A DNA stretch of 64,000 nt from Pagrus major (taxonomy: Eukaryota > Chordata > Actinopteri > Spariformes > Sparidae). The DNA lies in the NCBI RefSeq assembly GCF_040436345.1, contig NC_133237.1, positions 27,580,735 through 27,644,734 of the forward strand, written 5' to 3'. This document shows, piece after piece, positions 37,953 to 45,860 of the stretch. The notes under the pieces are model-generated. The model did not search any database. It was not told the origin of the DNA and worked only from the letters and a program-made list of their open reading frames with translations. A program made the translations under genes and the position numbers. Within the stretch, counting starts at the first letter, position 1, and each line of letters starts with the position of its first letter.

Positions 37953-38416
37953 GTGACTAAGTCTCAAAGGTTCAGTTTTATTGTCATCTTATAAAACAGG
38001 AAATGAAATGCAGCAGCAGCCTCCACATGAGAATAAACAAAACCACCATTTTAGACCCAACAAACATTTTAAGATTATTAGTTCACGATCATAATAAGAG
38101 ACGTTTATTCTGCACTTCTAAGGTGTATTAAAAATATAAATAAACATAAAACATAATCGATATGACCTTTACGTTACAGATCTGAGCACCTCTTCCACCG
38201 CTGATCGATAGACGTTTGATTAAACTCAGATACAGATGATATTAAATATAATAAATGTTTGTGTGTGCAGGAATGCGTCCGCTGCATTACGCAGCCTGGC
38301 AGGGAAAAGCCGAGTCCGTCCTGACACTGCTTCGCTCCGGTGCTTCGGTCAACGGCGTCTCTCTGGACGGACACATCCCGCTGCACCTGGCAGCTCAGTA
38401 CGGACACTACGAAGTG
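7320..38416 (+). CDS. caskin2: Caskin-2, first four coding exons (gene interrupted by assembly gap)
   Basis: Exons are 7320-7413, 26775-26826, 37809-37906 and 38271-38416, all with GT-AG borders and matching phases (1, 2, 1, 0), giving 130 uninterrupted codons. The protein starts [15 protein letters not shown], continues [18 protein letters not shown], then [11 protein letters not shown] and [13 protein letters not shown], then [11 protein letters not shown] and [16 protein letters not shown]. These are the N-terminus and first ankyrin repeats of caskins. [11 protein letters not shown] and AAQYGHYEV follow CASKIN2 and not CASKIN1 (recalled as STKKINVNFQD and AAQHGHYDV). The family is a scaffold of about 1,200 residues with six ankyrin repeats, an SH3 domain, two SAM domains and a proline-rich tail; CASKIN2 is linked to endothelial and neuronal signalling. 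The fourth exon ends in a GTGAGG donor at 38417, and the next exon, expected to start near SEMLLQHQ, is not in the window. ATG 7320 is the family start. Confidence 0.95.
8609..8653 (+). repeat. Short tandem repeat, 18-bp unit
   Basis: GATCCGGTCGGTGCT is repeated in direct tandem, a bit more than two copies. Confidence 0.8.
9195..9470. repeat. Interspersed repeat (GATTAATC family)
   Basis: Begins TAGAGCTGCAACAGTTCG and ends near AATTGTTAGTTTTGCTCC, with TTAATTGATTAATCGTAT inside. Degenerate copy of the family at 28866. Confidence 0.6.
11190..11660. repeat. Unclassified AT-rich interspersed repeat
   Basis: Contains ACAATATTTGTTGGCTATAT and TATTTCCCGGCTCTAGCCCC. The overall make-up resembles 5860-6190. 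No coding capacity. Confidence 0.4.
11680..11940. repeat. Interspersed repeat (GATTAATC family)
   Basis: Contains CATCTGATTAATTGATAATT and ATTGTTGAAGCC. Degenerate. Confidence 0.55.
12630..12830. repeat. Interspersed repeat (GATTAATC family), partial
   Basis: Shares TTGTGGACAAAACAAGACGT, GAGGACGAAACACTGATCGA and TTATGACATTTTATAAACC with the family interior. The open frames at 12295-12750 and 12501-12761 run into this repeat and are discounted. Confidence 0.65.
13079..13268. repeat. 27-bp minisatellite, seven copies
   Basis: Seven near-perfect copies of a unit spanning GACGGGCCCCAGTCATCC and AGAGGTCCT. The unit is nine codons long, so it opens repetitive frames on the minus strand; these are not genes. 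Confidence 0.95.
14008..14190. repeat. Interspersed repeat (GATTAATC family), partial
   Basis: CAAGGCTCCAACTAATTATTG at one side and GATTTATTGATTAACTGAC at the other. Diverged. Confidence 0.5.
14585..14629. repeat. (TTC)n microsatellite
   Basis: About fifteen TTC triplets. Confidence 0.97.
14779..14830. repeat. GTGTGTAGT-type short tandem repeat
   Basis: Interrupted GTGTGTGG and GTGTGTAGTGTGTAGT runs. Confidence 0.8.
15350..15450. repeat. Interspersed repeat end with (GGTT)n expansion
   Basis: AACAAGGAGGTTATGGTGGT followed by many GGTT units. The same combination, CACCAAGGAGGTTTTGTTTT then GGTT units, occurs at 19358-19470, so this is a dispersed element and not only a microsatellite. Confidence 0.7.
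17825..17893. repeat. (CA)n microsatellite
   Basis: About 34 uninterrupted CA units. Confidence 0.98.
19079..19146. repeat. 27-bp direct repeat
   Basis: CATCAGCCTCCATCAGGTCC and the following bases are present twice in tandem with a partial third. Confidence 0.85.
19358..19470. repeat. Interspersed repeat end with (GGTT)n expansion
   Basis: CCACCAAGGAGGTTTTGTTT and CACCCGTGTCCAGTGG precede a GGTT/GACT run. Related to 15350-15450. Confidence 0.7.
19743..19827. repeat. (GT)n microsatellite
   Basis: About 42 uninterrupted GT units; with its CA relative at 17825 among the longest in the window. Confidence 0.98.
20785..20955. repeat. 21-bp minisatellite
   Basis: About eight copies of ACACACCAGGAGACTCACA with occasional A/G changes and one shortened copy. 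Confidence 0.93.
22462..22560. mobile_element. Solo left end of the TTAA transposon family
   Basis: TTAAAGGAACAGTTCCCC at 22462, then GGAAGTCAGGAGAAGTTTTA as in the family copy at 60135. No right end recognised. Confidence 0.55.
22580..22635. repeat. Interrupted (GT)n microsatellite
   Basis: GT run broken by two TTTG interruptions. Confidence 0.95.
23115..23236. mobile_element. Short copy of the TTAA transposon family
   Basis: TTAAAGGAACAGTTCACCC at the left, and TTTTTGGGTGATTTGTTCC at the right as a worn inverted repeat. GTCATCATCTGCTCAC and GATGATGACTGAAG inside are also mutually inverted, making a compact palindromic element of about 120 bp. Confidence 0.7.
23669..23687 (+). repeat. Poly-G tract
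   Basis: Nineteen consecutive G, a possible G-quadruplex site. Confidence 0.95.
24420..24463. repeat. Near-perfect inverted repeat (16-bp stem, 12-nt loop)
   Basis: GATGGATATGTGAGAT at 24420-24435 pairs with ATCTCACAAATCCATC at 24448-24463, 15 of 16 positions. The stem is too short for a normal microRNA precursor. It may be the core of a palindromic transposon remnant: GTGTCCTCATACTTTTGG at 24540 resembles a common teleost transposon end. Confidence 0.75.
24942..24972. repeat. (CTC)n microsatellite
   Basis: About nine to ten CTC triplets. Confidence 0.95.
25126..25171. repeat. (GAT)n microsatellite
   Basis: About fifteen GAT triplets. Confidence 0.97.
25395..25590. repeat. Interspersed repeat (GTACTTAGTTACATT family)
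   Basis: GTAAAGTAACTAGTTATC, GAGTAAATGTACTTAGTTAC and ATTCCATAACTG are family hallmarks. One copy, sense direction as at 2170. Confidence 0.8.
26134..26426. repeat. 27-bp minisatellite, eleven copies
   Basis: Eleven units of GATGTGGTGGAGACAGGTCT plus GTGTAAA, with small substitutions. Being nine codons long it keeps both strands open (KDVVETGLC on one strand, SPPHLYTDL on the other). There is no homology or splice support for coding. Confidence 0.95.
27470..27660. repeat. Interspersed repeat with inverted partner at 30868
   Basis: ATTCACATCAGCCTCAGCTGGA and TGTTAGCATGCTAACATGC are matched in reverse complement by the 30868-30945 copy. A common style of teleost repeat. Confidence 0.6.
27741..27919. 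repeat. Dispersed 180-bp repeat, copy 1
   Basis: Shares GGACAAACAGACTCCATGTT, AAGACAGAAAGAAGTTCATG and TTTGTTAAGGGAGTCTGG with 37212-37390 in the same orientation, with small insertions and substitutions. Confidence 0.88.
28866..29160. repeat. Interspersed repeat (GATTAATC family), best copy
   Basis: Near full-length with inverted ends: AGAGCTGCAGCTAACGATTG at the left and ATTAATCGTTGCGGCTCTA at the right. Interior holds TCGATCAGTTGTTTGATC and CAGTTTACTGTCACAGG. Looks like a non-autonomous DNA transposon. Confidence 0.8.
30213..30294. repeat. (GT)n microsatellite
   Basis: About 41 uninterrupted GT units. Confidence 0.98.
30868..30945. repeat. Interspersed repeat, inverted partner of 27470
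   Basis: GTGTTAGCATGCTAACATTAG and GAGGCTGATGTGAGTGTCTG. Reverse orientation relative to 27565-27650. Confidence 0.6.
31325..31445. repeat. Interspersed repeat (GTACTTAGTTACATT family), partial
   Basis: GTAACTAAAGTTATCAAATA, GTAGTGGAGAGGAAGTATG and CTCAAGTAAAGTACCTGAAAG. The terminal part is missing. Confidence 0.7.
32220..32308. repeat. (AGA)n microsatellite
   Basis: About 29 uninterrupted AGA triplets. The poly-Leu frame on the minus strand here is an artefact of the repeat. Confidence 0.98.
32590..32622. repeat. (GT)n microsatellite
   Basis: About sixteen GT units. Confidence 0.97.
33095..33310. repeat. Interspersed repeat (GATTAATC family), partial
   Basis: GAAACTGCAACTAACAGTT, TAATCTGCAGATTATTATCA and AGTCTATAAAATGTCCAAAG. 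Diverged copy. Confidence 0.6.
33803..33852. repeat. Short tandem repeat of GTGATGTCATGATGTCA
   Basis: Three tandem units. TGATGTCA resembles a CRE/AP-1 type half-palindrome, repeated; function not implied. Confidence 0.85.
34566..34650. repeat. GGTGGAGGTCAG minisatellite
   Basis: Seven or so 12-bp units of GGTGGAGGTCAG / GGTGGAGGTCGA. Confidence 0.9.
35073..35335. repeat. 24/27-bp minisatellite, about ten copies
   Basis: Units of TCTGGTTTCTTCTTC with one or two TTC triplets and CTGTCCCTGC. All units are multiples of three, so frames stay open on both strands (GQKKKPEQ on minus). Not a gene. Confidence 0.95.
35895..36352. repeat. CTCCT/CTC polypyrimidine tract
   Basis: About 460 bp of almost pure C and T on the plus strand, made of CTC and CTCCT/CTCTC blocks. 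A mirror-symmetric homopurine-homopyrimidine tract of this length can form triplex (H-) DNA. Confidence 0.97.
36640..36764. repeat. Two (CA)n microsatellites
   Basis: CA runs at about 36640-36664 and 36741-36763 separated by 76 bp. Confidence 0.95.
36936..37058. repeat. 15-bp minisatellite
   Basis: About eight copies of ACTGATGAGTCCAGT with C/T and G/T variants, in direct tandem with no spacers. Confidence 0.95.
37212..37390. repeat. Dispersed 180-bp repeat, copy 2
   Basis: Second copy of the unit at 27741-27919, same orientation, both in caskin2 intron 2. Confidence 0.88.
37720..37795 (+). repeat. CT-rich tract ahead of caskin2 exon 3
   Basis: A long CT/C run 15-90 bp upstream of the exon 3 acceptor. 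It doubles as an unusually long polypyrimidine tract for that splice site. Confidence 0.85.
37912..37949. repeat. (CA)n microsatellite just after the caskin2 exon 3 donor
   Basis: CA run starting about five bases after the GTAACA donor. Intronic CA runs near a donor can influence splicing through hnRNP L; this is inference. Confidence 0.95.
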
Positions 38417-38639
38417 GTGAGGTCACTCATCAATTACTGATCACCTGCCGGCTGATCTTTGTTAACTACATGTCACTGATTATACTTCATGTTAACAGAG
38501 TAACAGAGTATTTTTACTGTGTGGTAGAAGTACTTTCACTTCAGTAAAGTATCTGAATACTTCCTGTGTTGGTGCTGCAGGGTCAGAGGAGGATGTAGCA
38601 GGAGGAAGTGGATGTGATTGGATTTGTGGGGATCAGTTA

Positions 38640-39285
38640 GTGATGAGGAGGAGGAGGAGGAGGAGGAGGAGGAGGGTGGAGGAGCGTGGAGGAGGGTGGA
38701 GGGTGGAGGAGGAGGAGGAGGAGGGTGGAGGAGGGTGGAGGAGGAGGAGGAGGAGGGTGGAGGAGGGTGGAGGAGGAGGAGGAGGGTGGAGGAGGGTGGA
38801 GGAGGAGGAGGAGGAGATGGAGGGAGGAGGAGGGTGGGAGGAGGAGGAGGAGGAGGGTGGAGAGGAGGAGGAGGAGGAGGAGGGTGGAGAAGGAGGGAGG
38901 AGGAGGAGGAGGAGGGTGGAGGAGGGTGGAGGAGATGGAGGGTGGAGGAGGAGGAGGAGGAGGAGGAGGAGGAGGAGGGAGGAGGAGCGTGGAGGAGGGT
39001 GGAGGAGATGGAGGGTGGAGGAGGAGGAGGAGGGTGGAGGAGGAGGAGGGAGGAGGAGGGAGGAGGAGGGTGGAGGAGGAGGAGATGGAGGGTGGAGGAG
39101 GGAGGAGGAGGGTGGAGAGGAGGAGGAGGAGGAGGAGGGTGGAGGAGGGTGGAGGAGGAGGAGATGGAGGGTGGAGGAGGAGGAGGAGGAGGGTGGAGGA
39201 GGGTGGAGGAGGAGGAGATGGAGGACGAGGAGGAGATGGAGGGTGGAGGAGGGGTGGAGGAGGAGGGTGGAGGAGGTGTAGACTG
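38640..39285. repeat. GGAGGA/GGTGGA polypurine tract at the left edge of the gap
   Basis: About 645 bp of GGA with interspersed GGTGGA, in the caskin2 intron after exon 4. It opens long low-complexity frames (poly-Glu/Gly one way, poly-Ser/Pro the other) that are not genes. Confidence 0.97.
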
Positions 39286-39318
39286 AGACGTGGGGTGGTC
39301 AGACGACCGACTGTTGGT

Positions 39319-39418
39319 NNNNNNNNNNNNNNNNNNNNNNNNNNNNNNNNNNNNNNNNNNNNNNNNNNNNNNNNNNNNNNNNNNNNNNNNNNNNNNNNNN
39401 NNNNNNNNNNNNNNNNNN
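39319..39418. other. Assembly gap (100 N)
   Basis: Exactly 100 N, the usual placeholder for a gap of unknown size. The true length, and whether both sides really join, cannot be known from the sequence. Confidence 0.99.
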
Positions 39419-39539
39419 AAATATAGTTTGGATTCAATGAATCTGACAAATGAACTGTTCATTAAGACGTCGTCTCATTAATTAATCTTTTCATTCTTTG
39501 TTTAATTTTTCATTCTTGACAGTTACTCATCAGCTTAAT

Positions 39540-40400
39540 CAAACTCCTCCTCCTCCTCCTCCTCACCCTGCTCCTCCTCCTCCTCCTCCTCCTCCTCTGC
39601 CTCACCCTGCTGCTCCTCCTCCTCCTCCTCACCCTGCTCCTCCTCCTCCTCCTCCTCACCCTGCTCCTCCTACTCCTCCTCCTCCTCCTCCTCACCCTGC
39701 TCCTCCTCCTCCTCCTCTGCCTCACCCTGCTCCTCCTCCTCCTCCTCCCCTTCCTCTCACCCTCCTCCTCCTCCTCTTTCCCTCTTCCCCTTCCTCTCAT
39801 CATCCTCCTCCTCCTCTGCCTCACCCTGCTCCTCCTCCTCCTCCTCTTTCTCTCTTCCCCTTCCTCTCATCATCCTCCTCCTCCTCCTCCCCCTTCCTCT
39901 CATCCTCCTCCTCCTCCTCCTCCTTGCCCTGCTTCTCTTCCAACTCCTCTTCCTCTTCCTAATCCCCTTCCTTCTTGTCTTGATCTTCCTAATCCTGCTC
40001 CTCTTCGTCTTCTTCCTCTCCCTCCTCCTCATACAGCTTCTCTTACTGCACCACTGCCTCCTCCTCCTCCCCTCCTCTTCTCCTTCCTCCTCTTAATGCT
40101 TTGATTCCTTCTCCTAATCTCCCTCTTCCTCTCATCCTCCTCCTCCTCTTCCTCATACAGCTTCTCTTACTGCACCTCTTTCCTCCTCCTCTTCCTCCGT
40201 TACCACACAGCTCCTTCCTCACGCTGTGATCTTACAAGCCTGACTACCTTCAAATTGTCATGTTTCATTTCTGTGTCTCTTCACACTCACACCTCTTCCT
40301 CTTCCTCCTCTTCCTTCATTCTCCTCCTCCTCCTCTTCCTCCTCTTCCTTCATTCTCCTCCTCCTCCTCTTCCTCTTCCTCTTCCTCTTCCACACTCAGT
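39540..40400. repeat. CTC/CTT polypyrimidine tract right of the gap
   Basis: About 860 bp of CTCCTC with recurring CACCCTGCTCC and CCCCTTCCTCTCATC words. The purine strand has switched relative to the left side of the gap. Confidence 0.96.
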
Positions 40401-40481
40401 GAGCTTCCTCGTTGTCAGATTTCCTGCAGCTCGATGTTTCTCTCTCACTCTTACTGACAGATAATTAACTGCCAGGGAGTC

Positions 40482-40484
<3 letters not shown>

Positions 40485-40521
<37 letters not shown>
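40485..40521. repeat. (AC)n microsatellite
   Basis: About eighteen AC units. Confidence 0.97.
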
Positions 40522-40523
<2 letters not shown>

Positions 40524-40666
40524 GCAACAGTGGAAGATCAATGACACAGAAGAAGAATATGGATTTTCTCACCAGACTTCATTTAAAAAATCTCTAATTT
40601 TACGTTCTTAGTTCTCAAACTCTTTAAACCAGCCTGACAGTGTTTACAGTGTCCTCTGTTATTGTT

Positions 40667-41205
40667 ATCTCCTCCTCTTCCTCCTCCTCCTCTCCTCCCT
40701 CCTCCTCCTCCTCCTCTTCCCTCCTCTCCTCCCTCCTCCTCCTCCTCCTCCTCCTCCTCCTCCTCCTCTCCTCCTCCTCTCCTCCTCCTCTCCTCCCTCC
40801 TCCTCCCTCCTCCTCCTCCCTTCTCCTCCTCCTCTCCTCCCCTGCCGCTCCATCTCACCACACTCAGCTGCATTATGACACACCACCTCCTCTTCATGTC
40901 TCTTCTCTCTCCGTCTTGTTCCTTCTCCACTTTTTGTTTTCTCTGCAGTCGCCACACCCAGAAACACCTCCATCCGTCTCAATTAAGCCTCCACCTCTCT
41001 CACTTTTCATCCTGCTTTTCTCTCCTCTCTGCAGCCTCCTCCCTCCCCTCCTCCCTCCCCTCCTCCCTCCTCTGCTCTCCTCCTCTCCTCCCTCCTCCTC
41101 CCTCCTCTCCTCTCCCTCTCCCCTCCTCTCTTCCTCCCCTCCTCCCTCCTCTCCTCTCCTCCTCTTTTCCCTCCTCCTCCTCCCCTCCTCCCTCGCTCCA
41201 TCTCT
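40667..41205. repeat. CTC/CTCCCTCC polypyrimidine tract
   Basis: A further ~540 bp of CT-only or CT-dominated sequence, broken by about 175 bp of mixed sequence (40847-41020). Confidence 0.95.
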
Positions 41206-41283
41206 TGATCTCTCATCTTGTAGCTCGGCGGTCGACTCTCTTAATAATTTATAAGAATCTAAAATTCAAATGAAGCGCAGGAA

Positions 41284-41348
41284 GAGAGAGAGAGAGAGAG
41301 AGAGAGATGGAGGAATCAGACCTCTCTCTCTCTCTCTCTCTCTCTCTC
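41284..41348. repeat. (GA)n...(TC)n inverted repeat
   Basis: A GA run (41284-41306) and a TC run (41322-41348) lie about 16 bp apart and are exact complements, so they can form a long hairpin or cruciform. Confidence 0.93.
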
Positions 41349-41349
41349 C

Positions 41350-44300
41350 GTCCCAGCATCCCCGGCTGCCTCTCAGTCCCTTGCCGACGGTTGCCGTGAC
41401 AACGCGGGCTCTCGTCCTAGAAACAGGGTGCAATAAATGAAGAAGAAAGATGAAGAAGAGAAGAAGCCCACGCCTTCGTTGCGTCTGCCGCTCCTTCTGT
41501 ACAGCTTTCATTTCCTCATGCCACAAAAATAAAAGCGTGTGAACACACGGGGAGCAAGATTTAAGAAAATAAAAGCATTTCCTGCTGAGTGAGATCATTT
41601 CTATTTTAGGGGTTTTGTTTTGATTTCAAGAAATGATCTGAACGATAAACTCACAGACACTTTATCATGTTTCATCTTCATGTATTCATAATTAATACCT
41701 GGTGCCTCCTCTGTGTGACTGACGCAGTCTAAATGTATTTTTCTGATTCTTATTTCACACTTTAACAACCCTCAGAACATCCATCAGACTTTAAGCTGTT
41801 GAACCAGCAGGTTTTGTTGAGTGGAAATAATTCATTTACTAAAGTCGTGTCTTCTGACAGACACTGTCCTCCACAGGAAGCCTCAGACATGTTTATTGTG
41901 TTTGGTTTCATAAAGGAAAGTTGTTTTTGCCAAATGTTTGGCAGTTTTGTTCTAAGATCAAAATTACACGATGTACTTTTGCTCAGAGAAAAGATGTTTC
42001 TGGTTGGATGGAGGGTTTGCATTATTTAAAGATAACCACGAGGTTCATAACTTCCTCATCAGAGTCCTGAATTAATCATTAAGAGACTGCAGATTTCAGC
42101 TGTTAGTTACTTTGACTCTGAACATTGACGGGAAGCTCCTAAATATAAATAGCCTTAATATTTCAACACGTGCTCAAACCTGTCAGGAGAAGCAAACCAG
42201 GAAAATGTCTGGGCCCCCCCAAAAAATAATATGAAAAGGGCTCCTGGTGGCACGACTATAACAAACCTCCCATAAAGACAAAATACAGAGCTGCAGTGAT
42301 GACGTGTGTCTGCAGCTAACTGCAGTTAGCATCGCTCTGGTTCCTCTGTGGGATCAATGAACTGGATTCTGGATTATTACAGAAGATAATCTGAAGGTTC
42401 TGATCCTTCCAGGTTCTGTTCATCCAGATAATCTCCACAGATGAACTCCACTCTGTGATGTTTGAAGTGTAAATTAAATGTGTAGCAGTAAAAAGCTAAT
42501 GCTAGGCTACAAACAGACGACATCACGGTCACATGACTTAAACGTCTCCACCACTGAGCGTCTTTTTAACACACGGAAGAGCTTTATGATTAAACTGTGG
42601 GACATTTAATGATGGAAAAAAACATTTTTTTATGTTGGAGAACAAAACGTGTAAATATGTTCAGCCTGTGTTTCCACCAGCGTCTTCTGTGTATGGACTG
42701 ACGCAGACTCAGAGGAGGTTCGTATTTATCTGGGATTTATTCCCTTCAAACATGAGCAGAAACTCAACATCAGTAGTCAAGATCAACAGTGTGTTTGATA
42801 AATGTGTGAACACCCGTACTCATTCTGGATGCTTCATAACGCAGTCAAGTTAAGGCATGCACAGGCACAAAAAGAGTCCGGTGTCAGGAGATAGCAACAG
42901 CAATATCTAATAAGAGAATGACACAATGAAGCCGGTCCACTCATGCTAACAGCAGCCCCCCGCCCCGCCCCCGACCACCTCGCCATTTAAAAAAGCAATC
43001 AGGAAGCAGATTATACTGAGCGTCACAAACAGTAGATCATCACGTGAATACAAAAGATCCAGAGAGGGAATAGAAATATAAAAATACAAAGATCAGGTGT
43101 CAAAAGAGCATTTACAAAAGAAATGAAATGACAAACGGGAGTGAAAAAAAACTCTTCAGACACAAAAACACAAAACAAAAGGAGTGTTTCCTTCAGTGAG
43201 GCGCCGCTGAGAGCGACGACATCACTGAACCATGAATCACAGCAGCTCCACAGCCTGAACAGTAAACCGAGACGTCAGAGGAAGATGTTCAGCTTCATGA
43301 CACAAGTCAAACCTTTCTTTTTTTCTATATTCACTTATATAAAGTGCCTGAGCCTTTACTGGACTGTATATCTATTAATTGCAACAATCCCTGTTTTAAT
43401 AACTATTAACGCTCGTCTTCAGCTCCTGCTGCACCTTCACCATCTACTGAGGGAATCGTGTCAATCTGAATATTAGTTATGAGCTTGATTTAACATAAAC
43501 CATGAAGCATACCGACATTTTAACTAATCACAAACGAGTCTCTCATTTCCTCTTTGGGTTTTTTGGGAAGTTTTCCAGCGTTGGCCGATATGAGCCGTAA
43601 ATCTCCTTGAGACTTCGTACAATAAAATATTATTAAGTGTTTATATTATAAAGAAAATATGAATTTACAATCGAGCTACAGCACAGCAGTTTCAGTATAC
43701 AGTAGCCTAATGTTAGCGAGGAAGCTGAAACATTGTAGAATTGATGTTGCAATGCCTCATTTCCTCACAGAGAGACGAGCTAATGCGAGCTAGCTAAAAC
43801 GTAGGAGTTCAGTCTGACACCATCCTGCATGTCAACAGAGCAACATGAACTCGCTGTCGTCTAAAAATCTTCCTCAGAACTGATCATTTCTTTGTGTCTG
43901 ATCGGGCAGTTTTCTGTGGGAATGTTCACAATTCAAATGCTGCACATTAATATCATAAATACGATGTTAGCGGTGAAAATGTCCGACAGTAACACAACAG
44001 AGCAAAAACACAAATGAGAGATTTAACAGTCAGTTGAAATCATCGGAGTGGAGCGATGTGAGGCGCGTCGATAAACACTGTAGGCGACTCTGAGAGGTAG
44101 CGCAAGCAAGTTCAAACACTGTGTACGAGTACACGACCAGAACAGAACCATGAAGCTAGCATTCGTACCGACATCCAGCTGGGACCATTGTTTTGCATAA
44201 TGTGATTAGTAAACAGCATGCTACATACAGTACAGGAGCGGGTGGAGTGGAGGCGTGAGCAGGACGGAGGCGACCTGACAGGACCTCCCCGTCCTCCCTC

Positions 44301-45081
44301 ACCTGACCTCACCTCCACGCCGTCTCTCACACGTGTCACTGCTTTCGAACCTTCACGCCGAGTTTCTTCTTCATGTGCATTTTTGGCGGCAGGTTGATTG
44401 TGGGTCTCCATGACAACGTGGTGTCCTCACTGGGCGGACATGTTGGAACGTCTCATTACATTTATGTACAAACTCAGTTAAATGAGGCTACAGTCTTCTG
44501 TAATAAATACTGTAAACATGCGGGTTATAGTAGACGACGTTCCTCAGAGCGTCGGTTCACACACTGGAACAGAGAAGGCGATCCTGTGCAGCCTGGCGCT
44601 CACTCTGCTGTTTGGCAAAGGATTCCTGTGTAAAAATCAAGCTGTTCGTCAGCCAGTAAACCACAAACTGTGACACATCAGAGGCAAAGCTGCGTCCAAC
44701 GCCCAGCCGGTCAGAACCGGCTCGTTCCAGTCAGTTTCTATACAGATGGTGAACAGAACAACGTGTCCCTGGATGTTCCCTCAACAAGAACGACGATCCA
44801 GACTGCAGGTTTGTTGGATTACAAACGTTGTGACGGAGCCTCGGCGCTGCAGACTGTTCGTCACAGACCTTCATATTAACGCTGGCTGGACCGAACCCAT
44901 CTGTAAACATGTGTAACTGTTGGTTTGGAGTGTCGTCACACTGGATAAGTGCCCAAACTAAACATACAAAAGATATATAATATAAACAATCGGTGGATTT
45001 TATAAGAGTGCTCTGAATGCGCTCTAAATTCCCACAATGCACTGCACAGAGGAAACAGAGGAGCACTCAGACCGTTTACTT
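41350..45081. other. Spacer with no recognised gene
   Basis: Mixed AT-rich sequence. No frame here shows a family I recognise. The frame at 43141-43476 has a hydrophobic stretch but no homology or splice context. A short basic minus-strand frame at 44429-44336 is discussed as a finding. The (G/C)-rich bit at 42955-42980 is a local C run. Confidence 0.5.
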
Positions 45082-45501
45082 AAAGGAGACGTATTCTGCT
45101 CATTTACAGGCTCATCATTGATTTTGGGTTATAACTAGAATATGTTTACATGCTTTACTGTCTCTTTAAGGCCCCGCCTCCTGAGTACCCAGTCTGCTCT
45201 GATTGGTCAGCTCACACACGCCTGAGCCAGCACGGCGAACAACAACAGTAACAGCTGTGCTAAATCACTTCCTACATGCTAATTTTAAAAATCATGCAAA
45301 TGTGTGACATGGTGACGTAGCGTGATGTCACAAAGTCACAGAATTAAAGGCGGGGCTGCTGACGAGGCGTTCAGGAGCAGTGTTTTCTGCGGGAGAGAGG
45401 AGCGTTGTGCCGGTGCAGACGTTTGAGTGTTTTTAGTATTCGAGATCTTGAACATGCAGAAACATAAAAAACACTGAAGGAAGCATAATAAGTCTCCTTC
45501 A
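45082..45501. mobile_element. Non-autonomous DNA transposon (MITE) with AAGGAGAC ends
   Basis: Left end AAAGGAGACGTATTCTGCTC and right end GCATAATAAGTCTCCTTC are inverted repeats with a few mismatches. Interior includes GGCCCCGCCTCCTGAGTACC and, in opposite sense, AATTAAAGGCGGGGCTG. No coding capacity. Confidence 0.7.
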
Positions 45502-45860
45502 AAGTAAAAGTCCTGCATTCAAAATTATAAATAAAAGTAGAAAAATATTTGCATCCAAGTCCAAAAAGTAAAAGTTCTCATCATGCAGAATATTATTCAA
45601 TTATGATTTATGAATATTAATGTGGAGCTGATTTTAATGACTTTATATTCTGTCTGTTAGTTTGTGAAGTTGTTGTTAAAATCTGATTTTAACCAATAAA
45701 AAACATCATATTTTATTTGTTAATGACATTTTATATTAATAATTTTAATCTGGAAAGACGTTAAGTTATCAAGTAAATCAAGTGGAGTAAAAAAGTAGTT
45801 TTTCTCTGAATTACTCCAAAATTGTACTTAAGTACTTTAATAAATGTGATTTCTCTCGAT
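45502..45860. repeat. Interspersed repeat (GTACTTAGTTACATT family)
   Basis: AAAGTAAAAGTCCTGCATTC, AAGTGGAGTAAAAAAGTAG and TTGTACTTAAGTACTTTAAT. It abuts the MITE at 45082. Confidence 0.75.

Noticed and set aside
7320..38416. Assignment to caskin1 instead of caskin2
   Set aside because: [21 protein letters not shown] and AAQYGHYEV follow CASKIN2; the matching CASKIN1 segments differ at several of these positions.
38536..39481. Gly/Glu-rich and Pro/Ser-rich frames up to 308 residues that run across the N block
   Set aside because: GGA/TCC triplet repeat; several cross the assembly gap, which cannot be translated.
39498..41273. Pro/Leu/Ser-rich and Arg/Glu-rich frames
   Set aside because: Same cause, CTC and CTCC tracts right of the gap.
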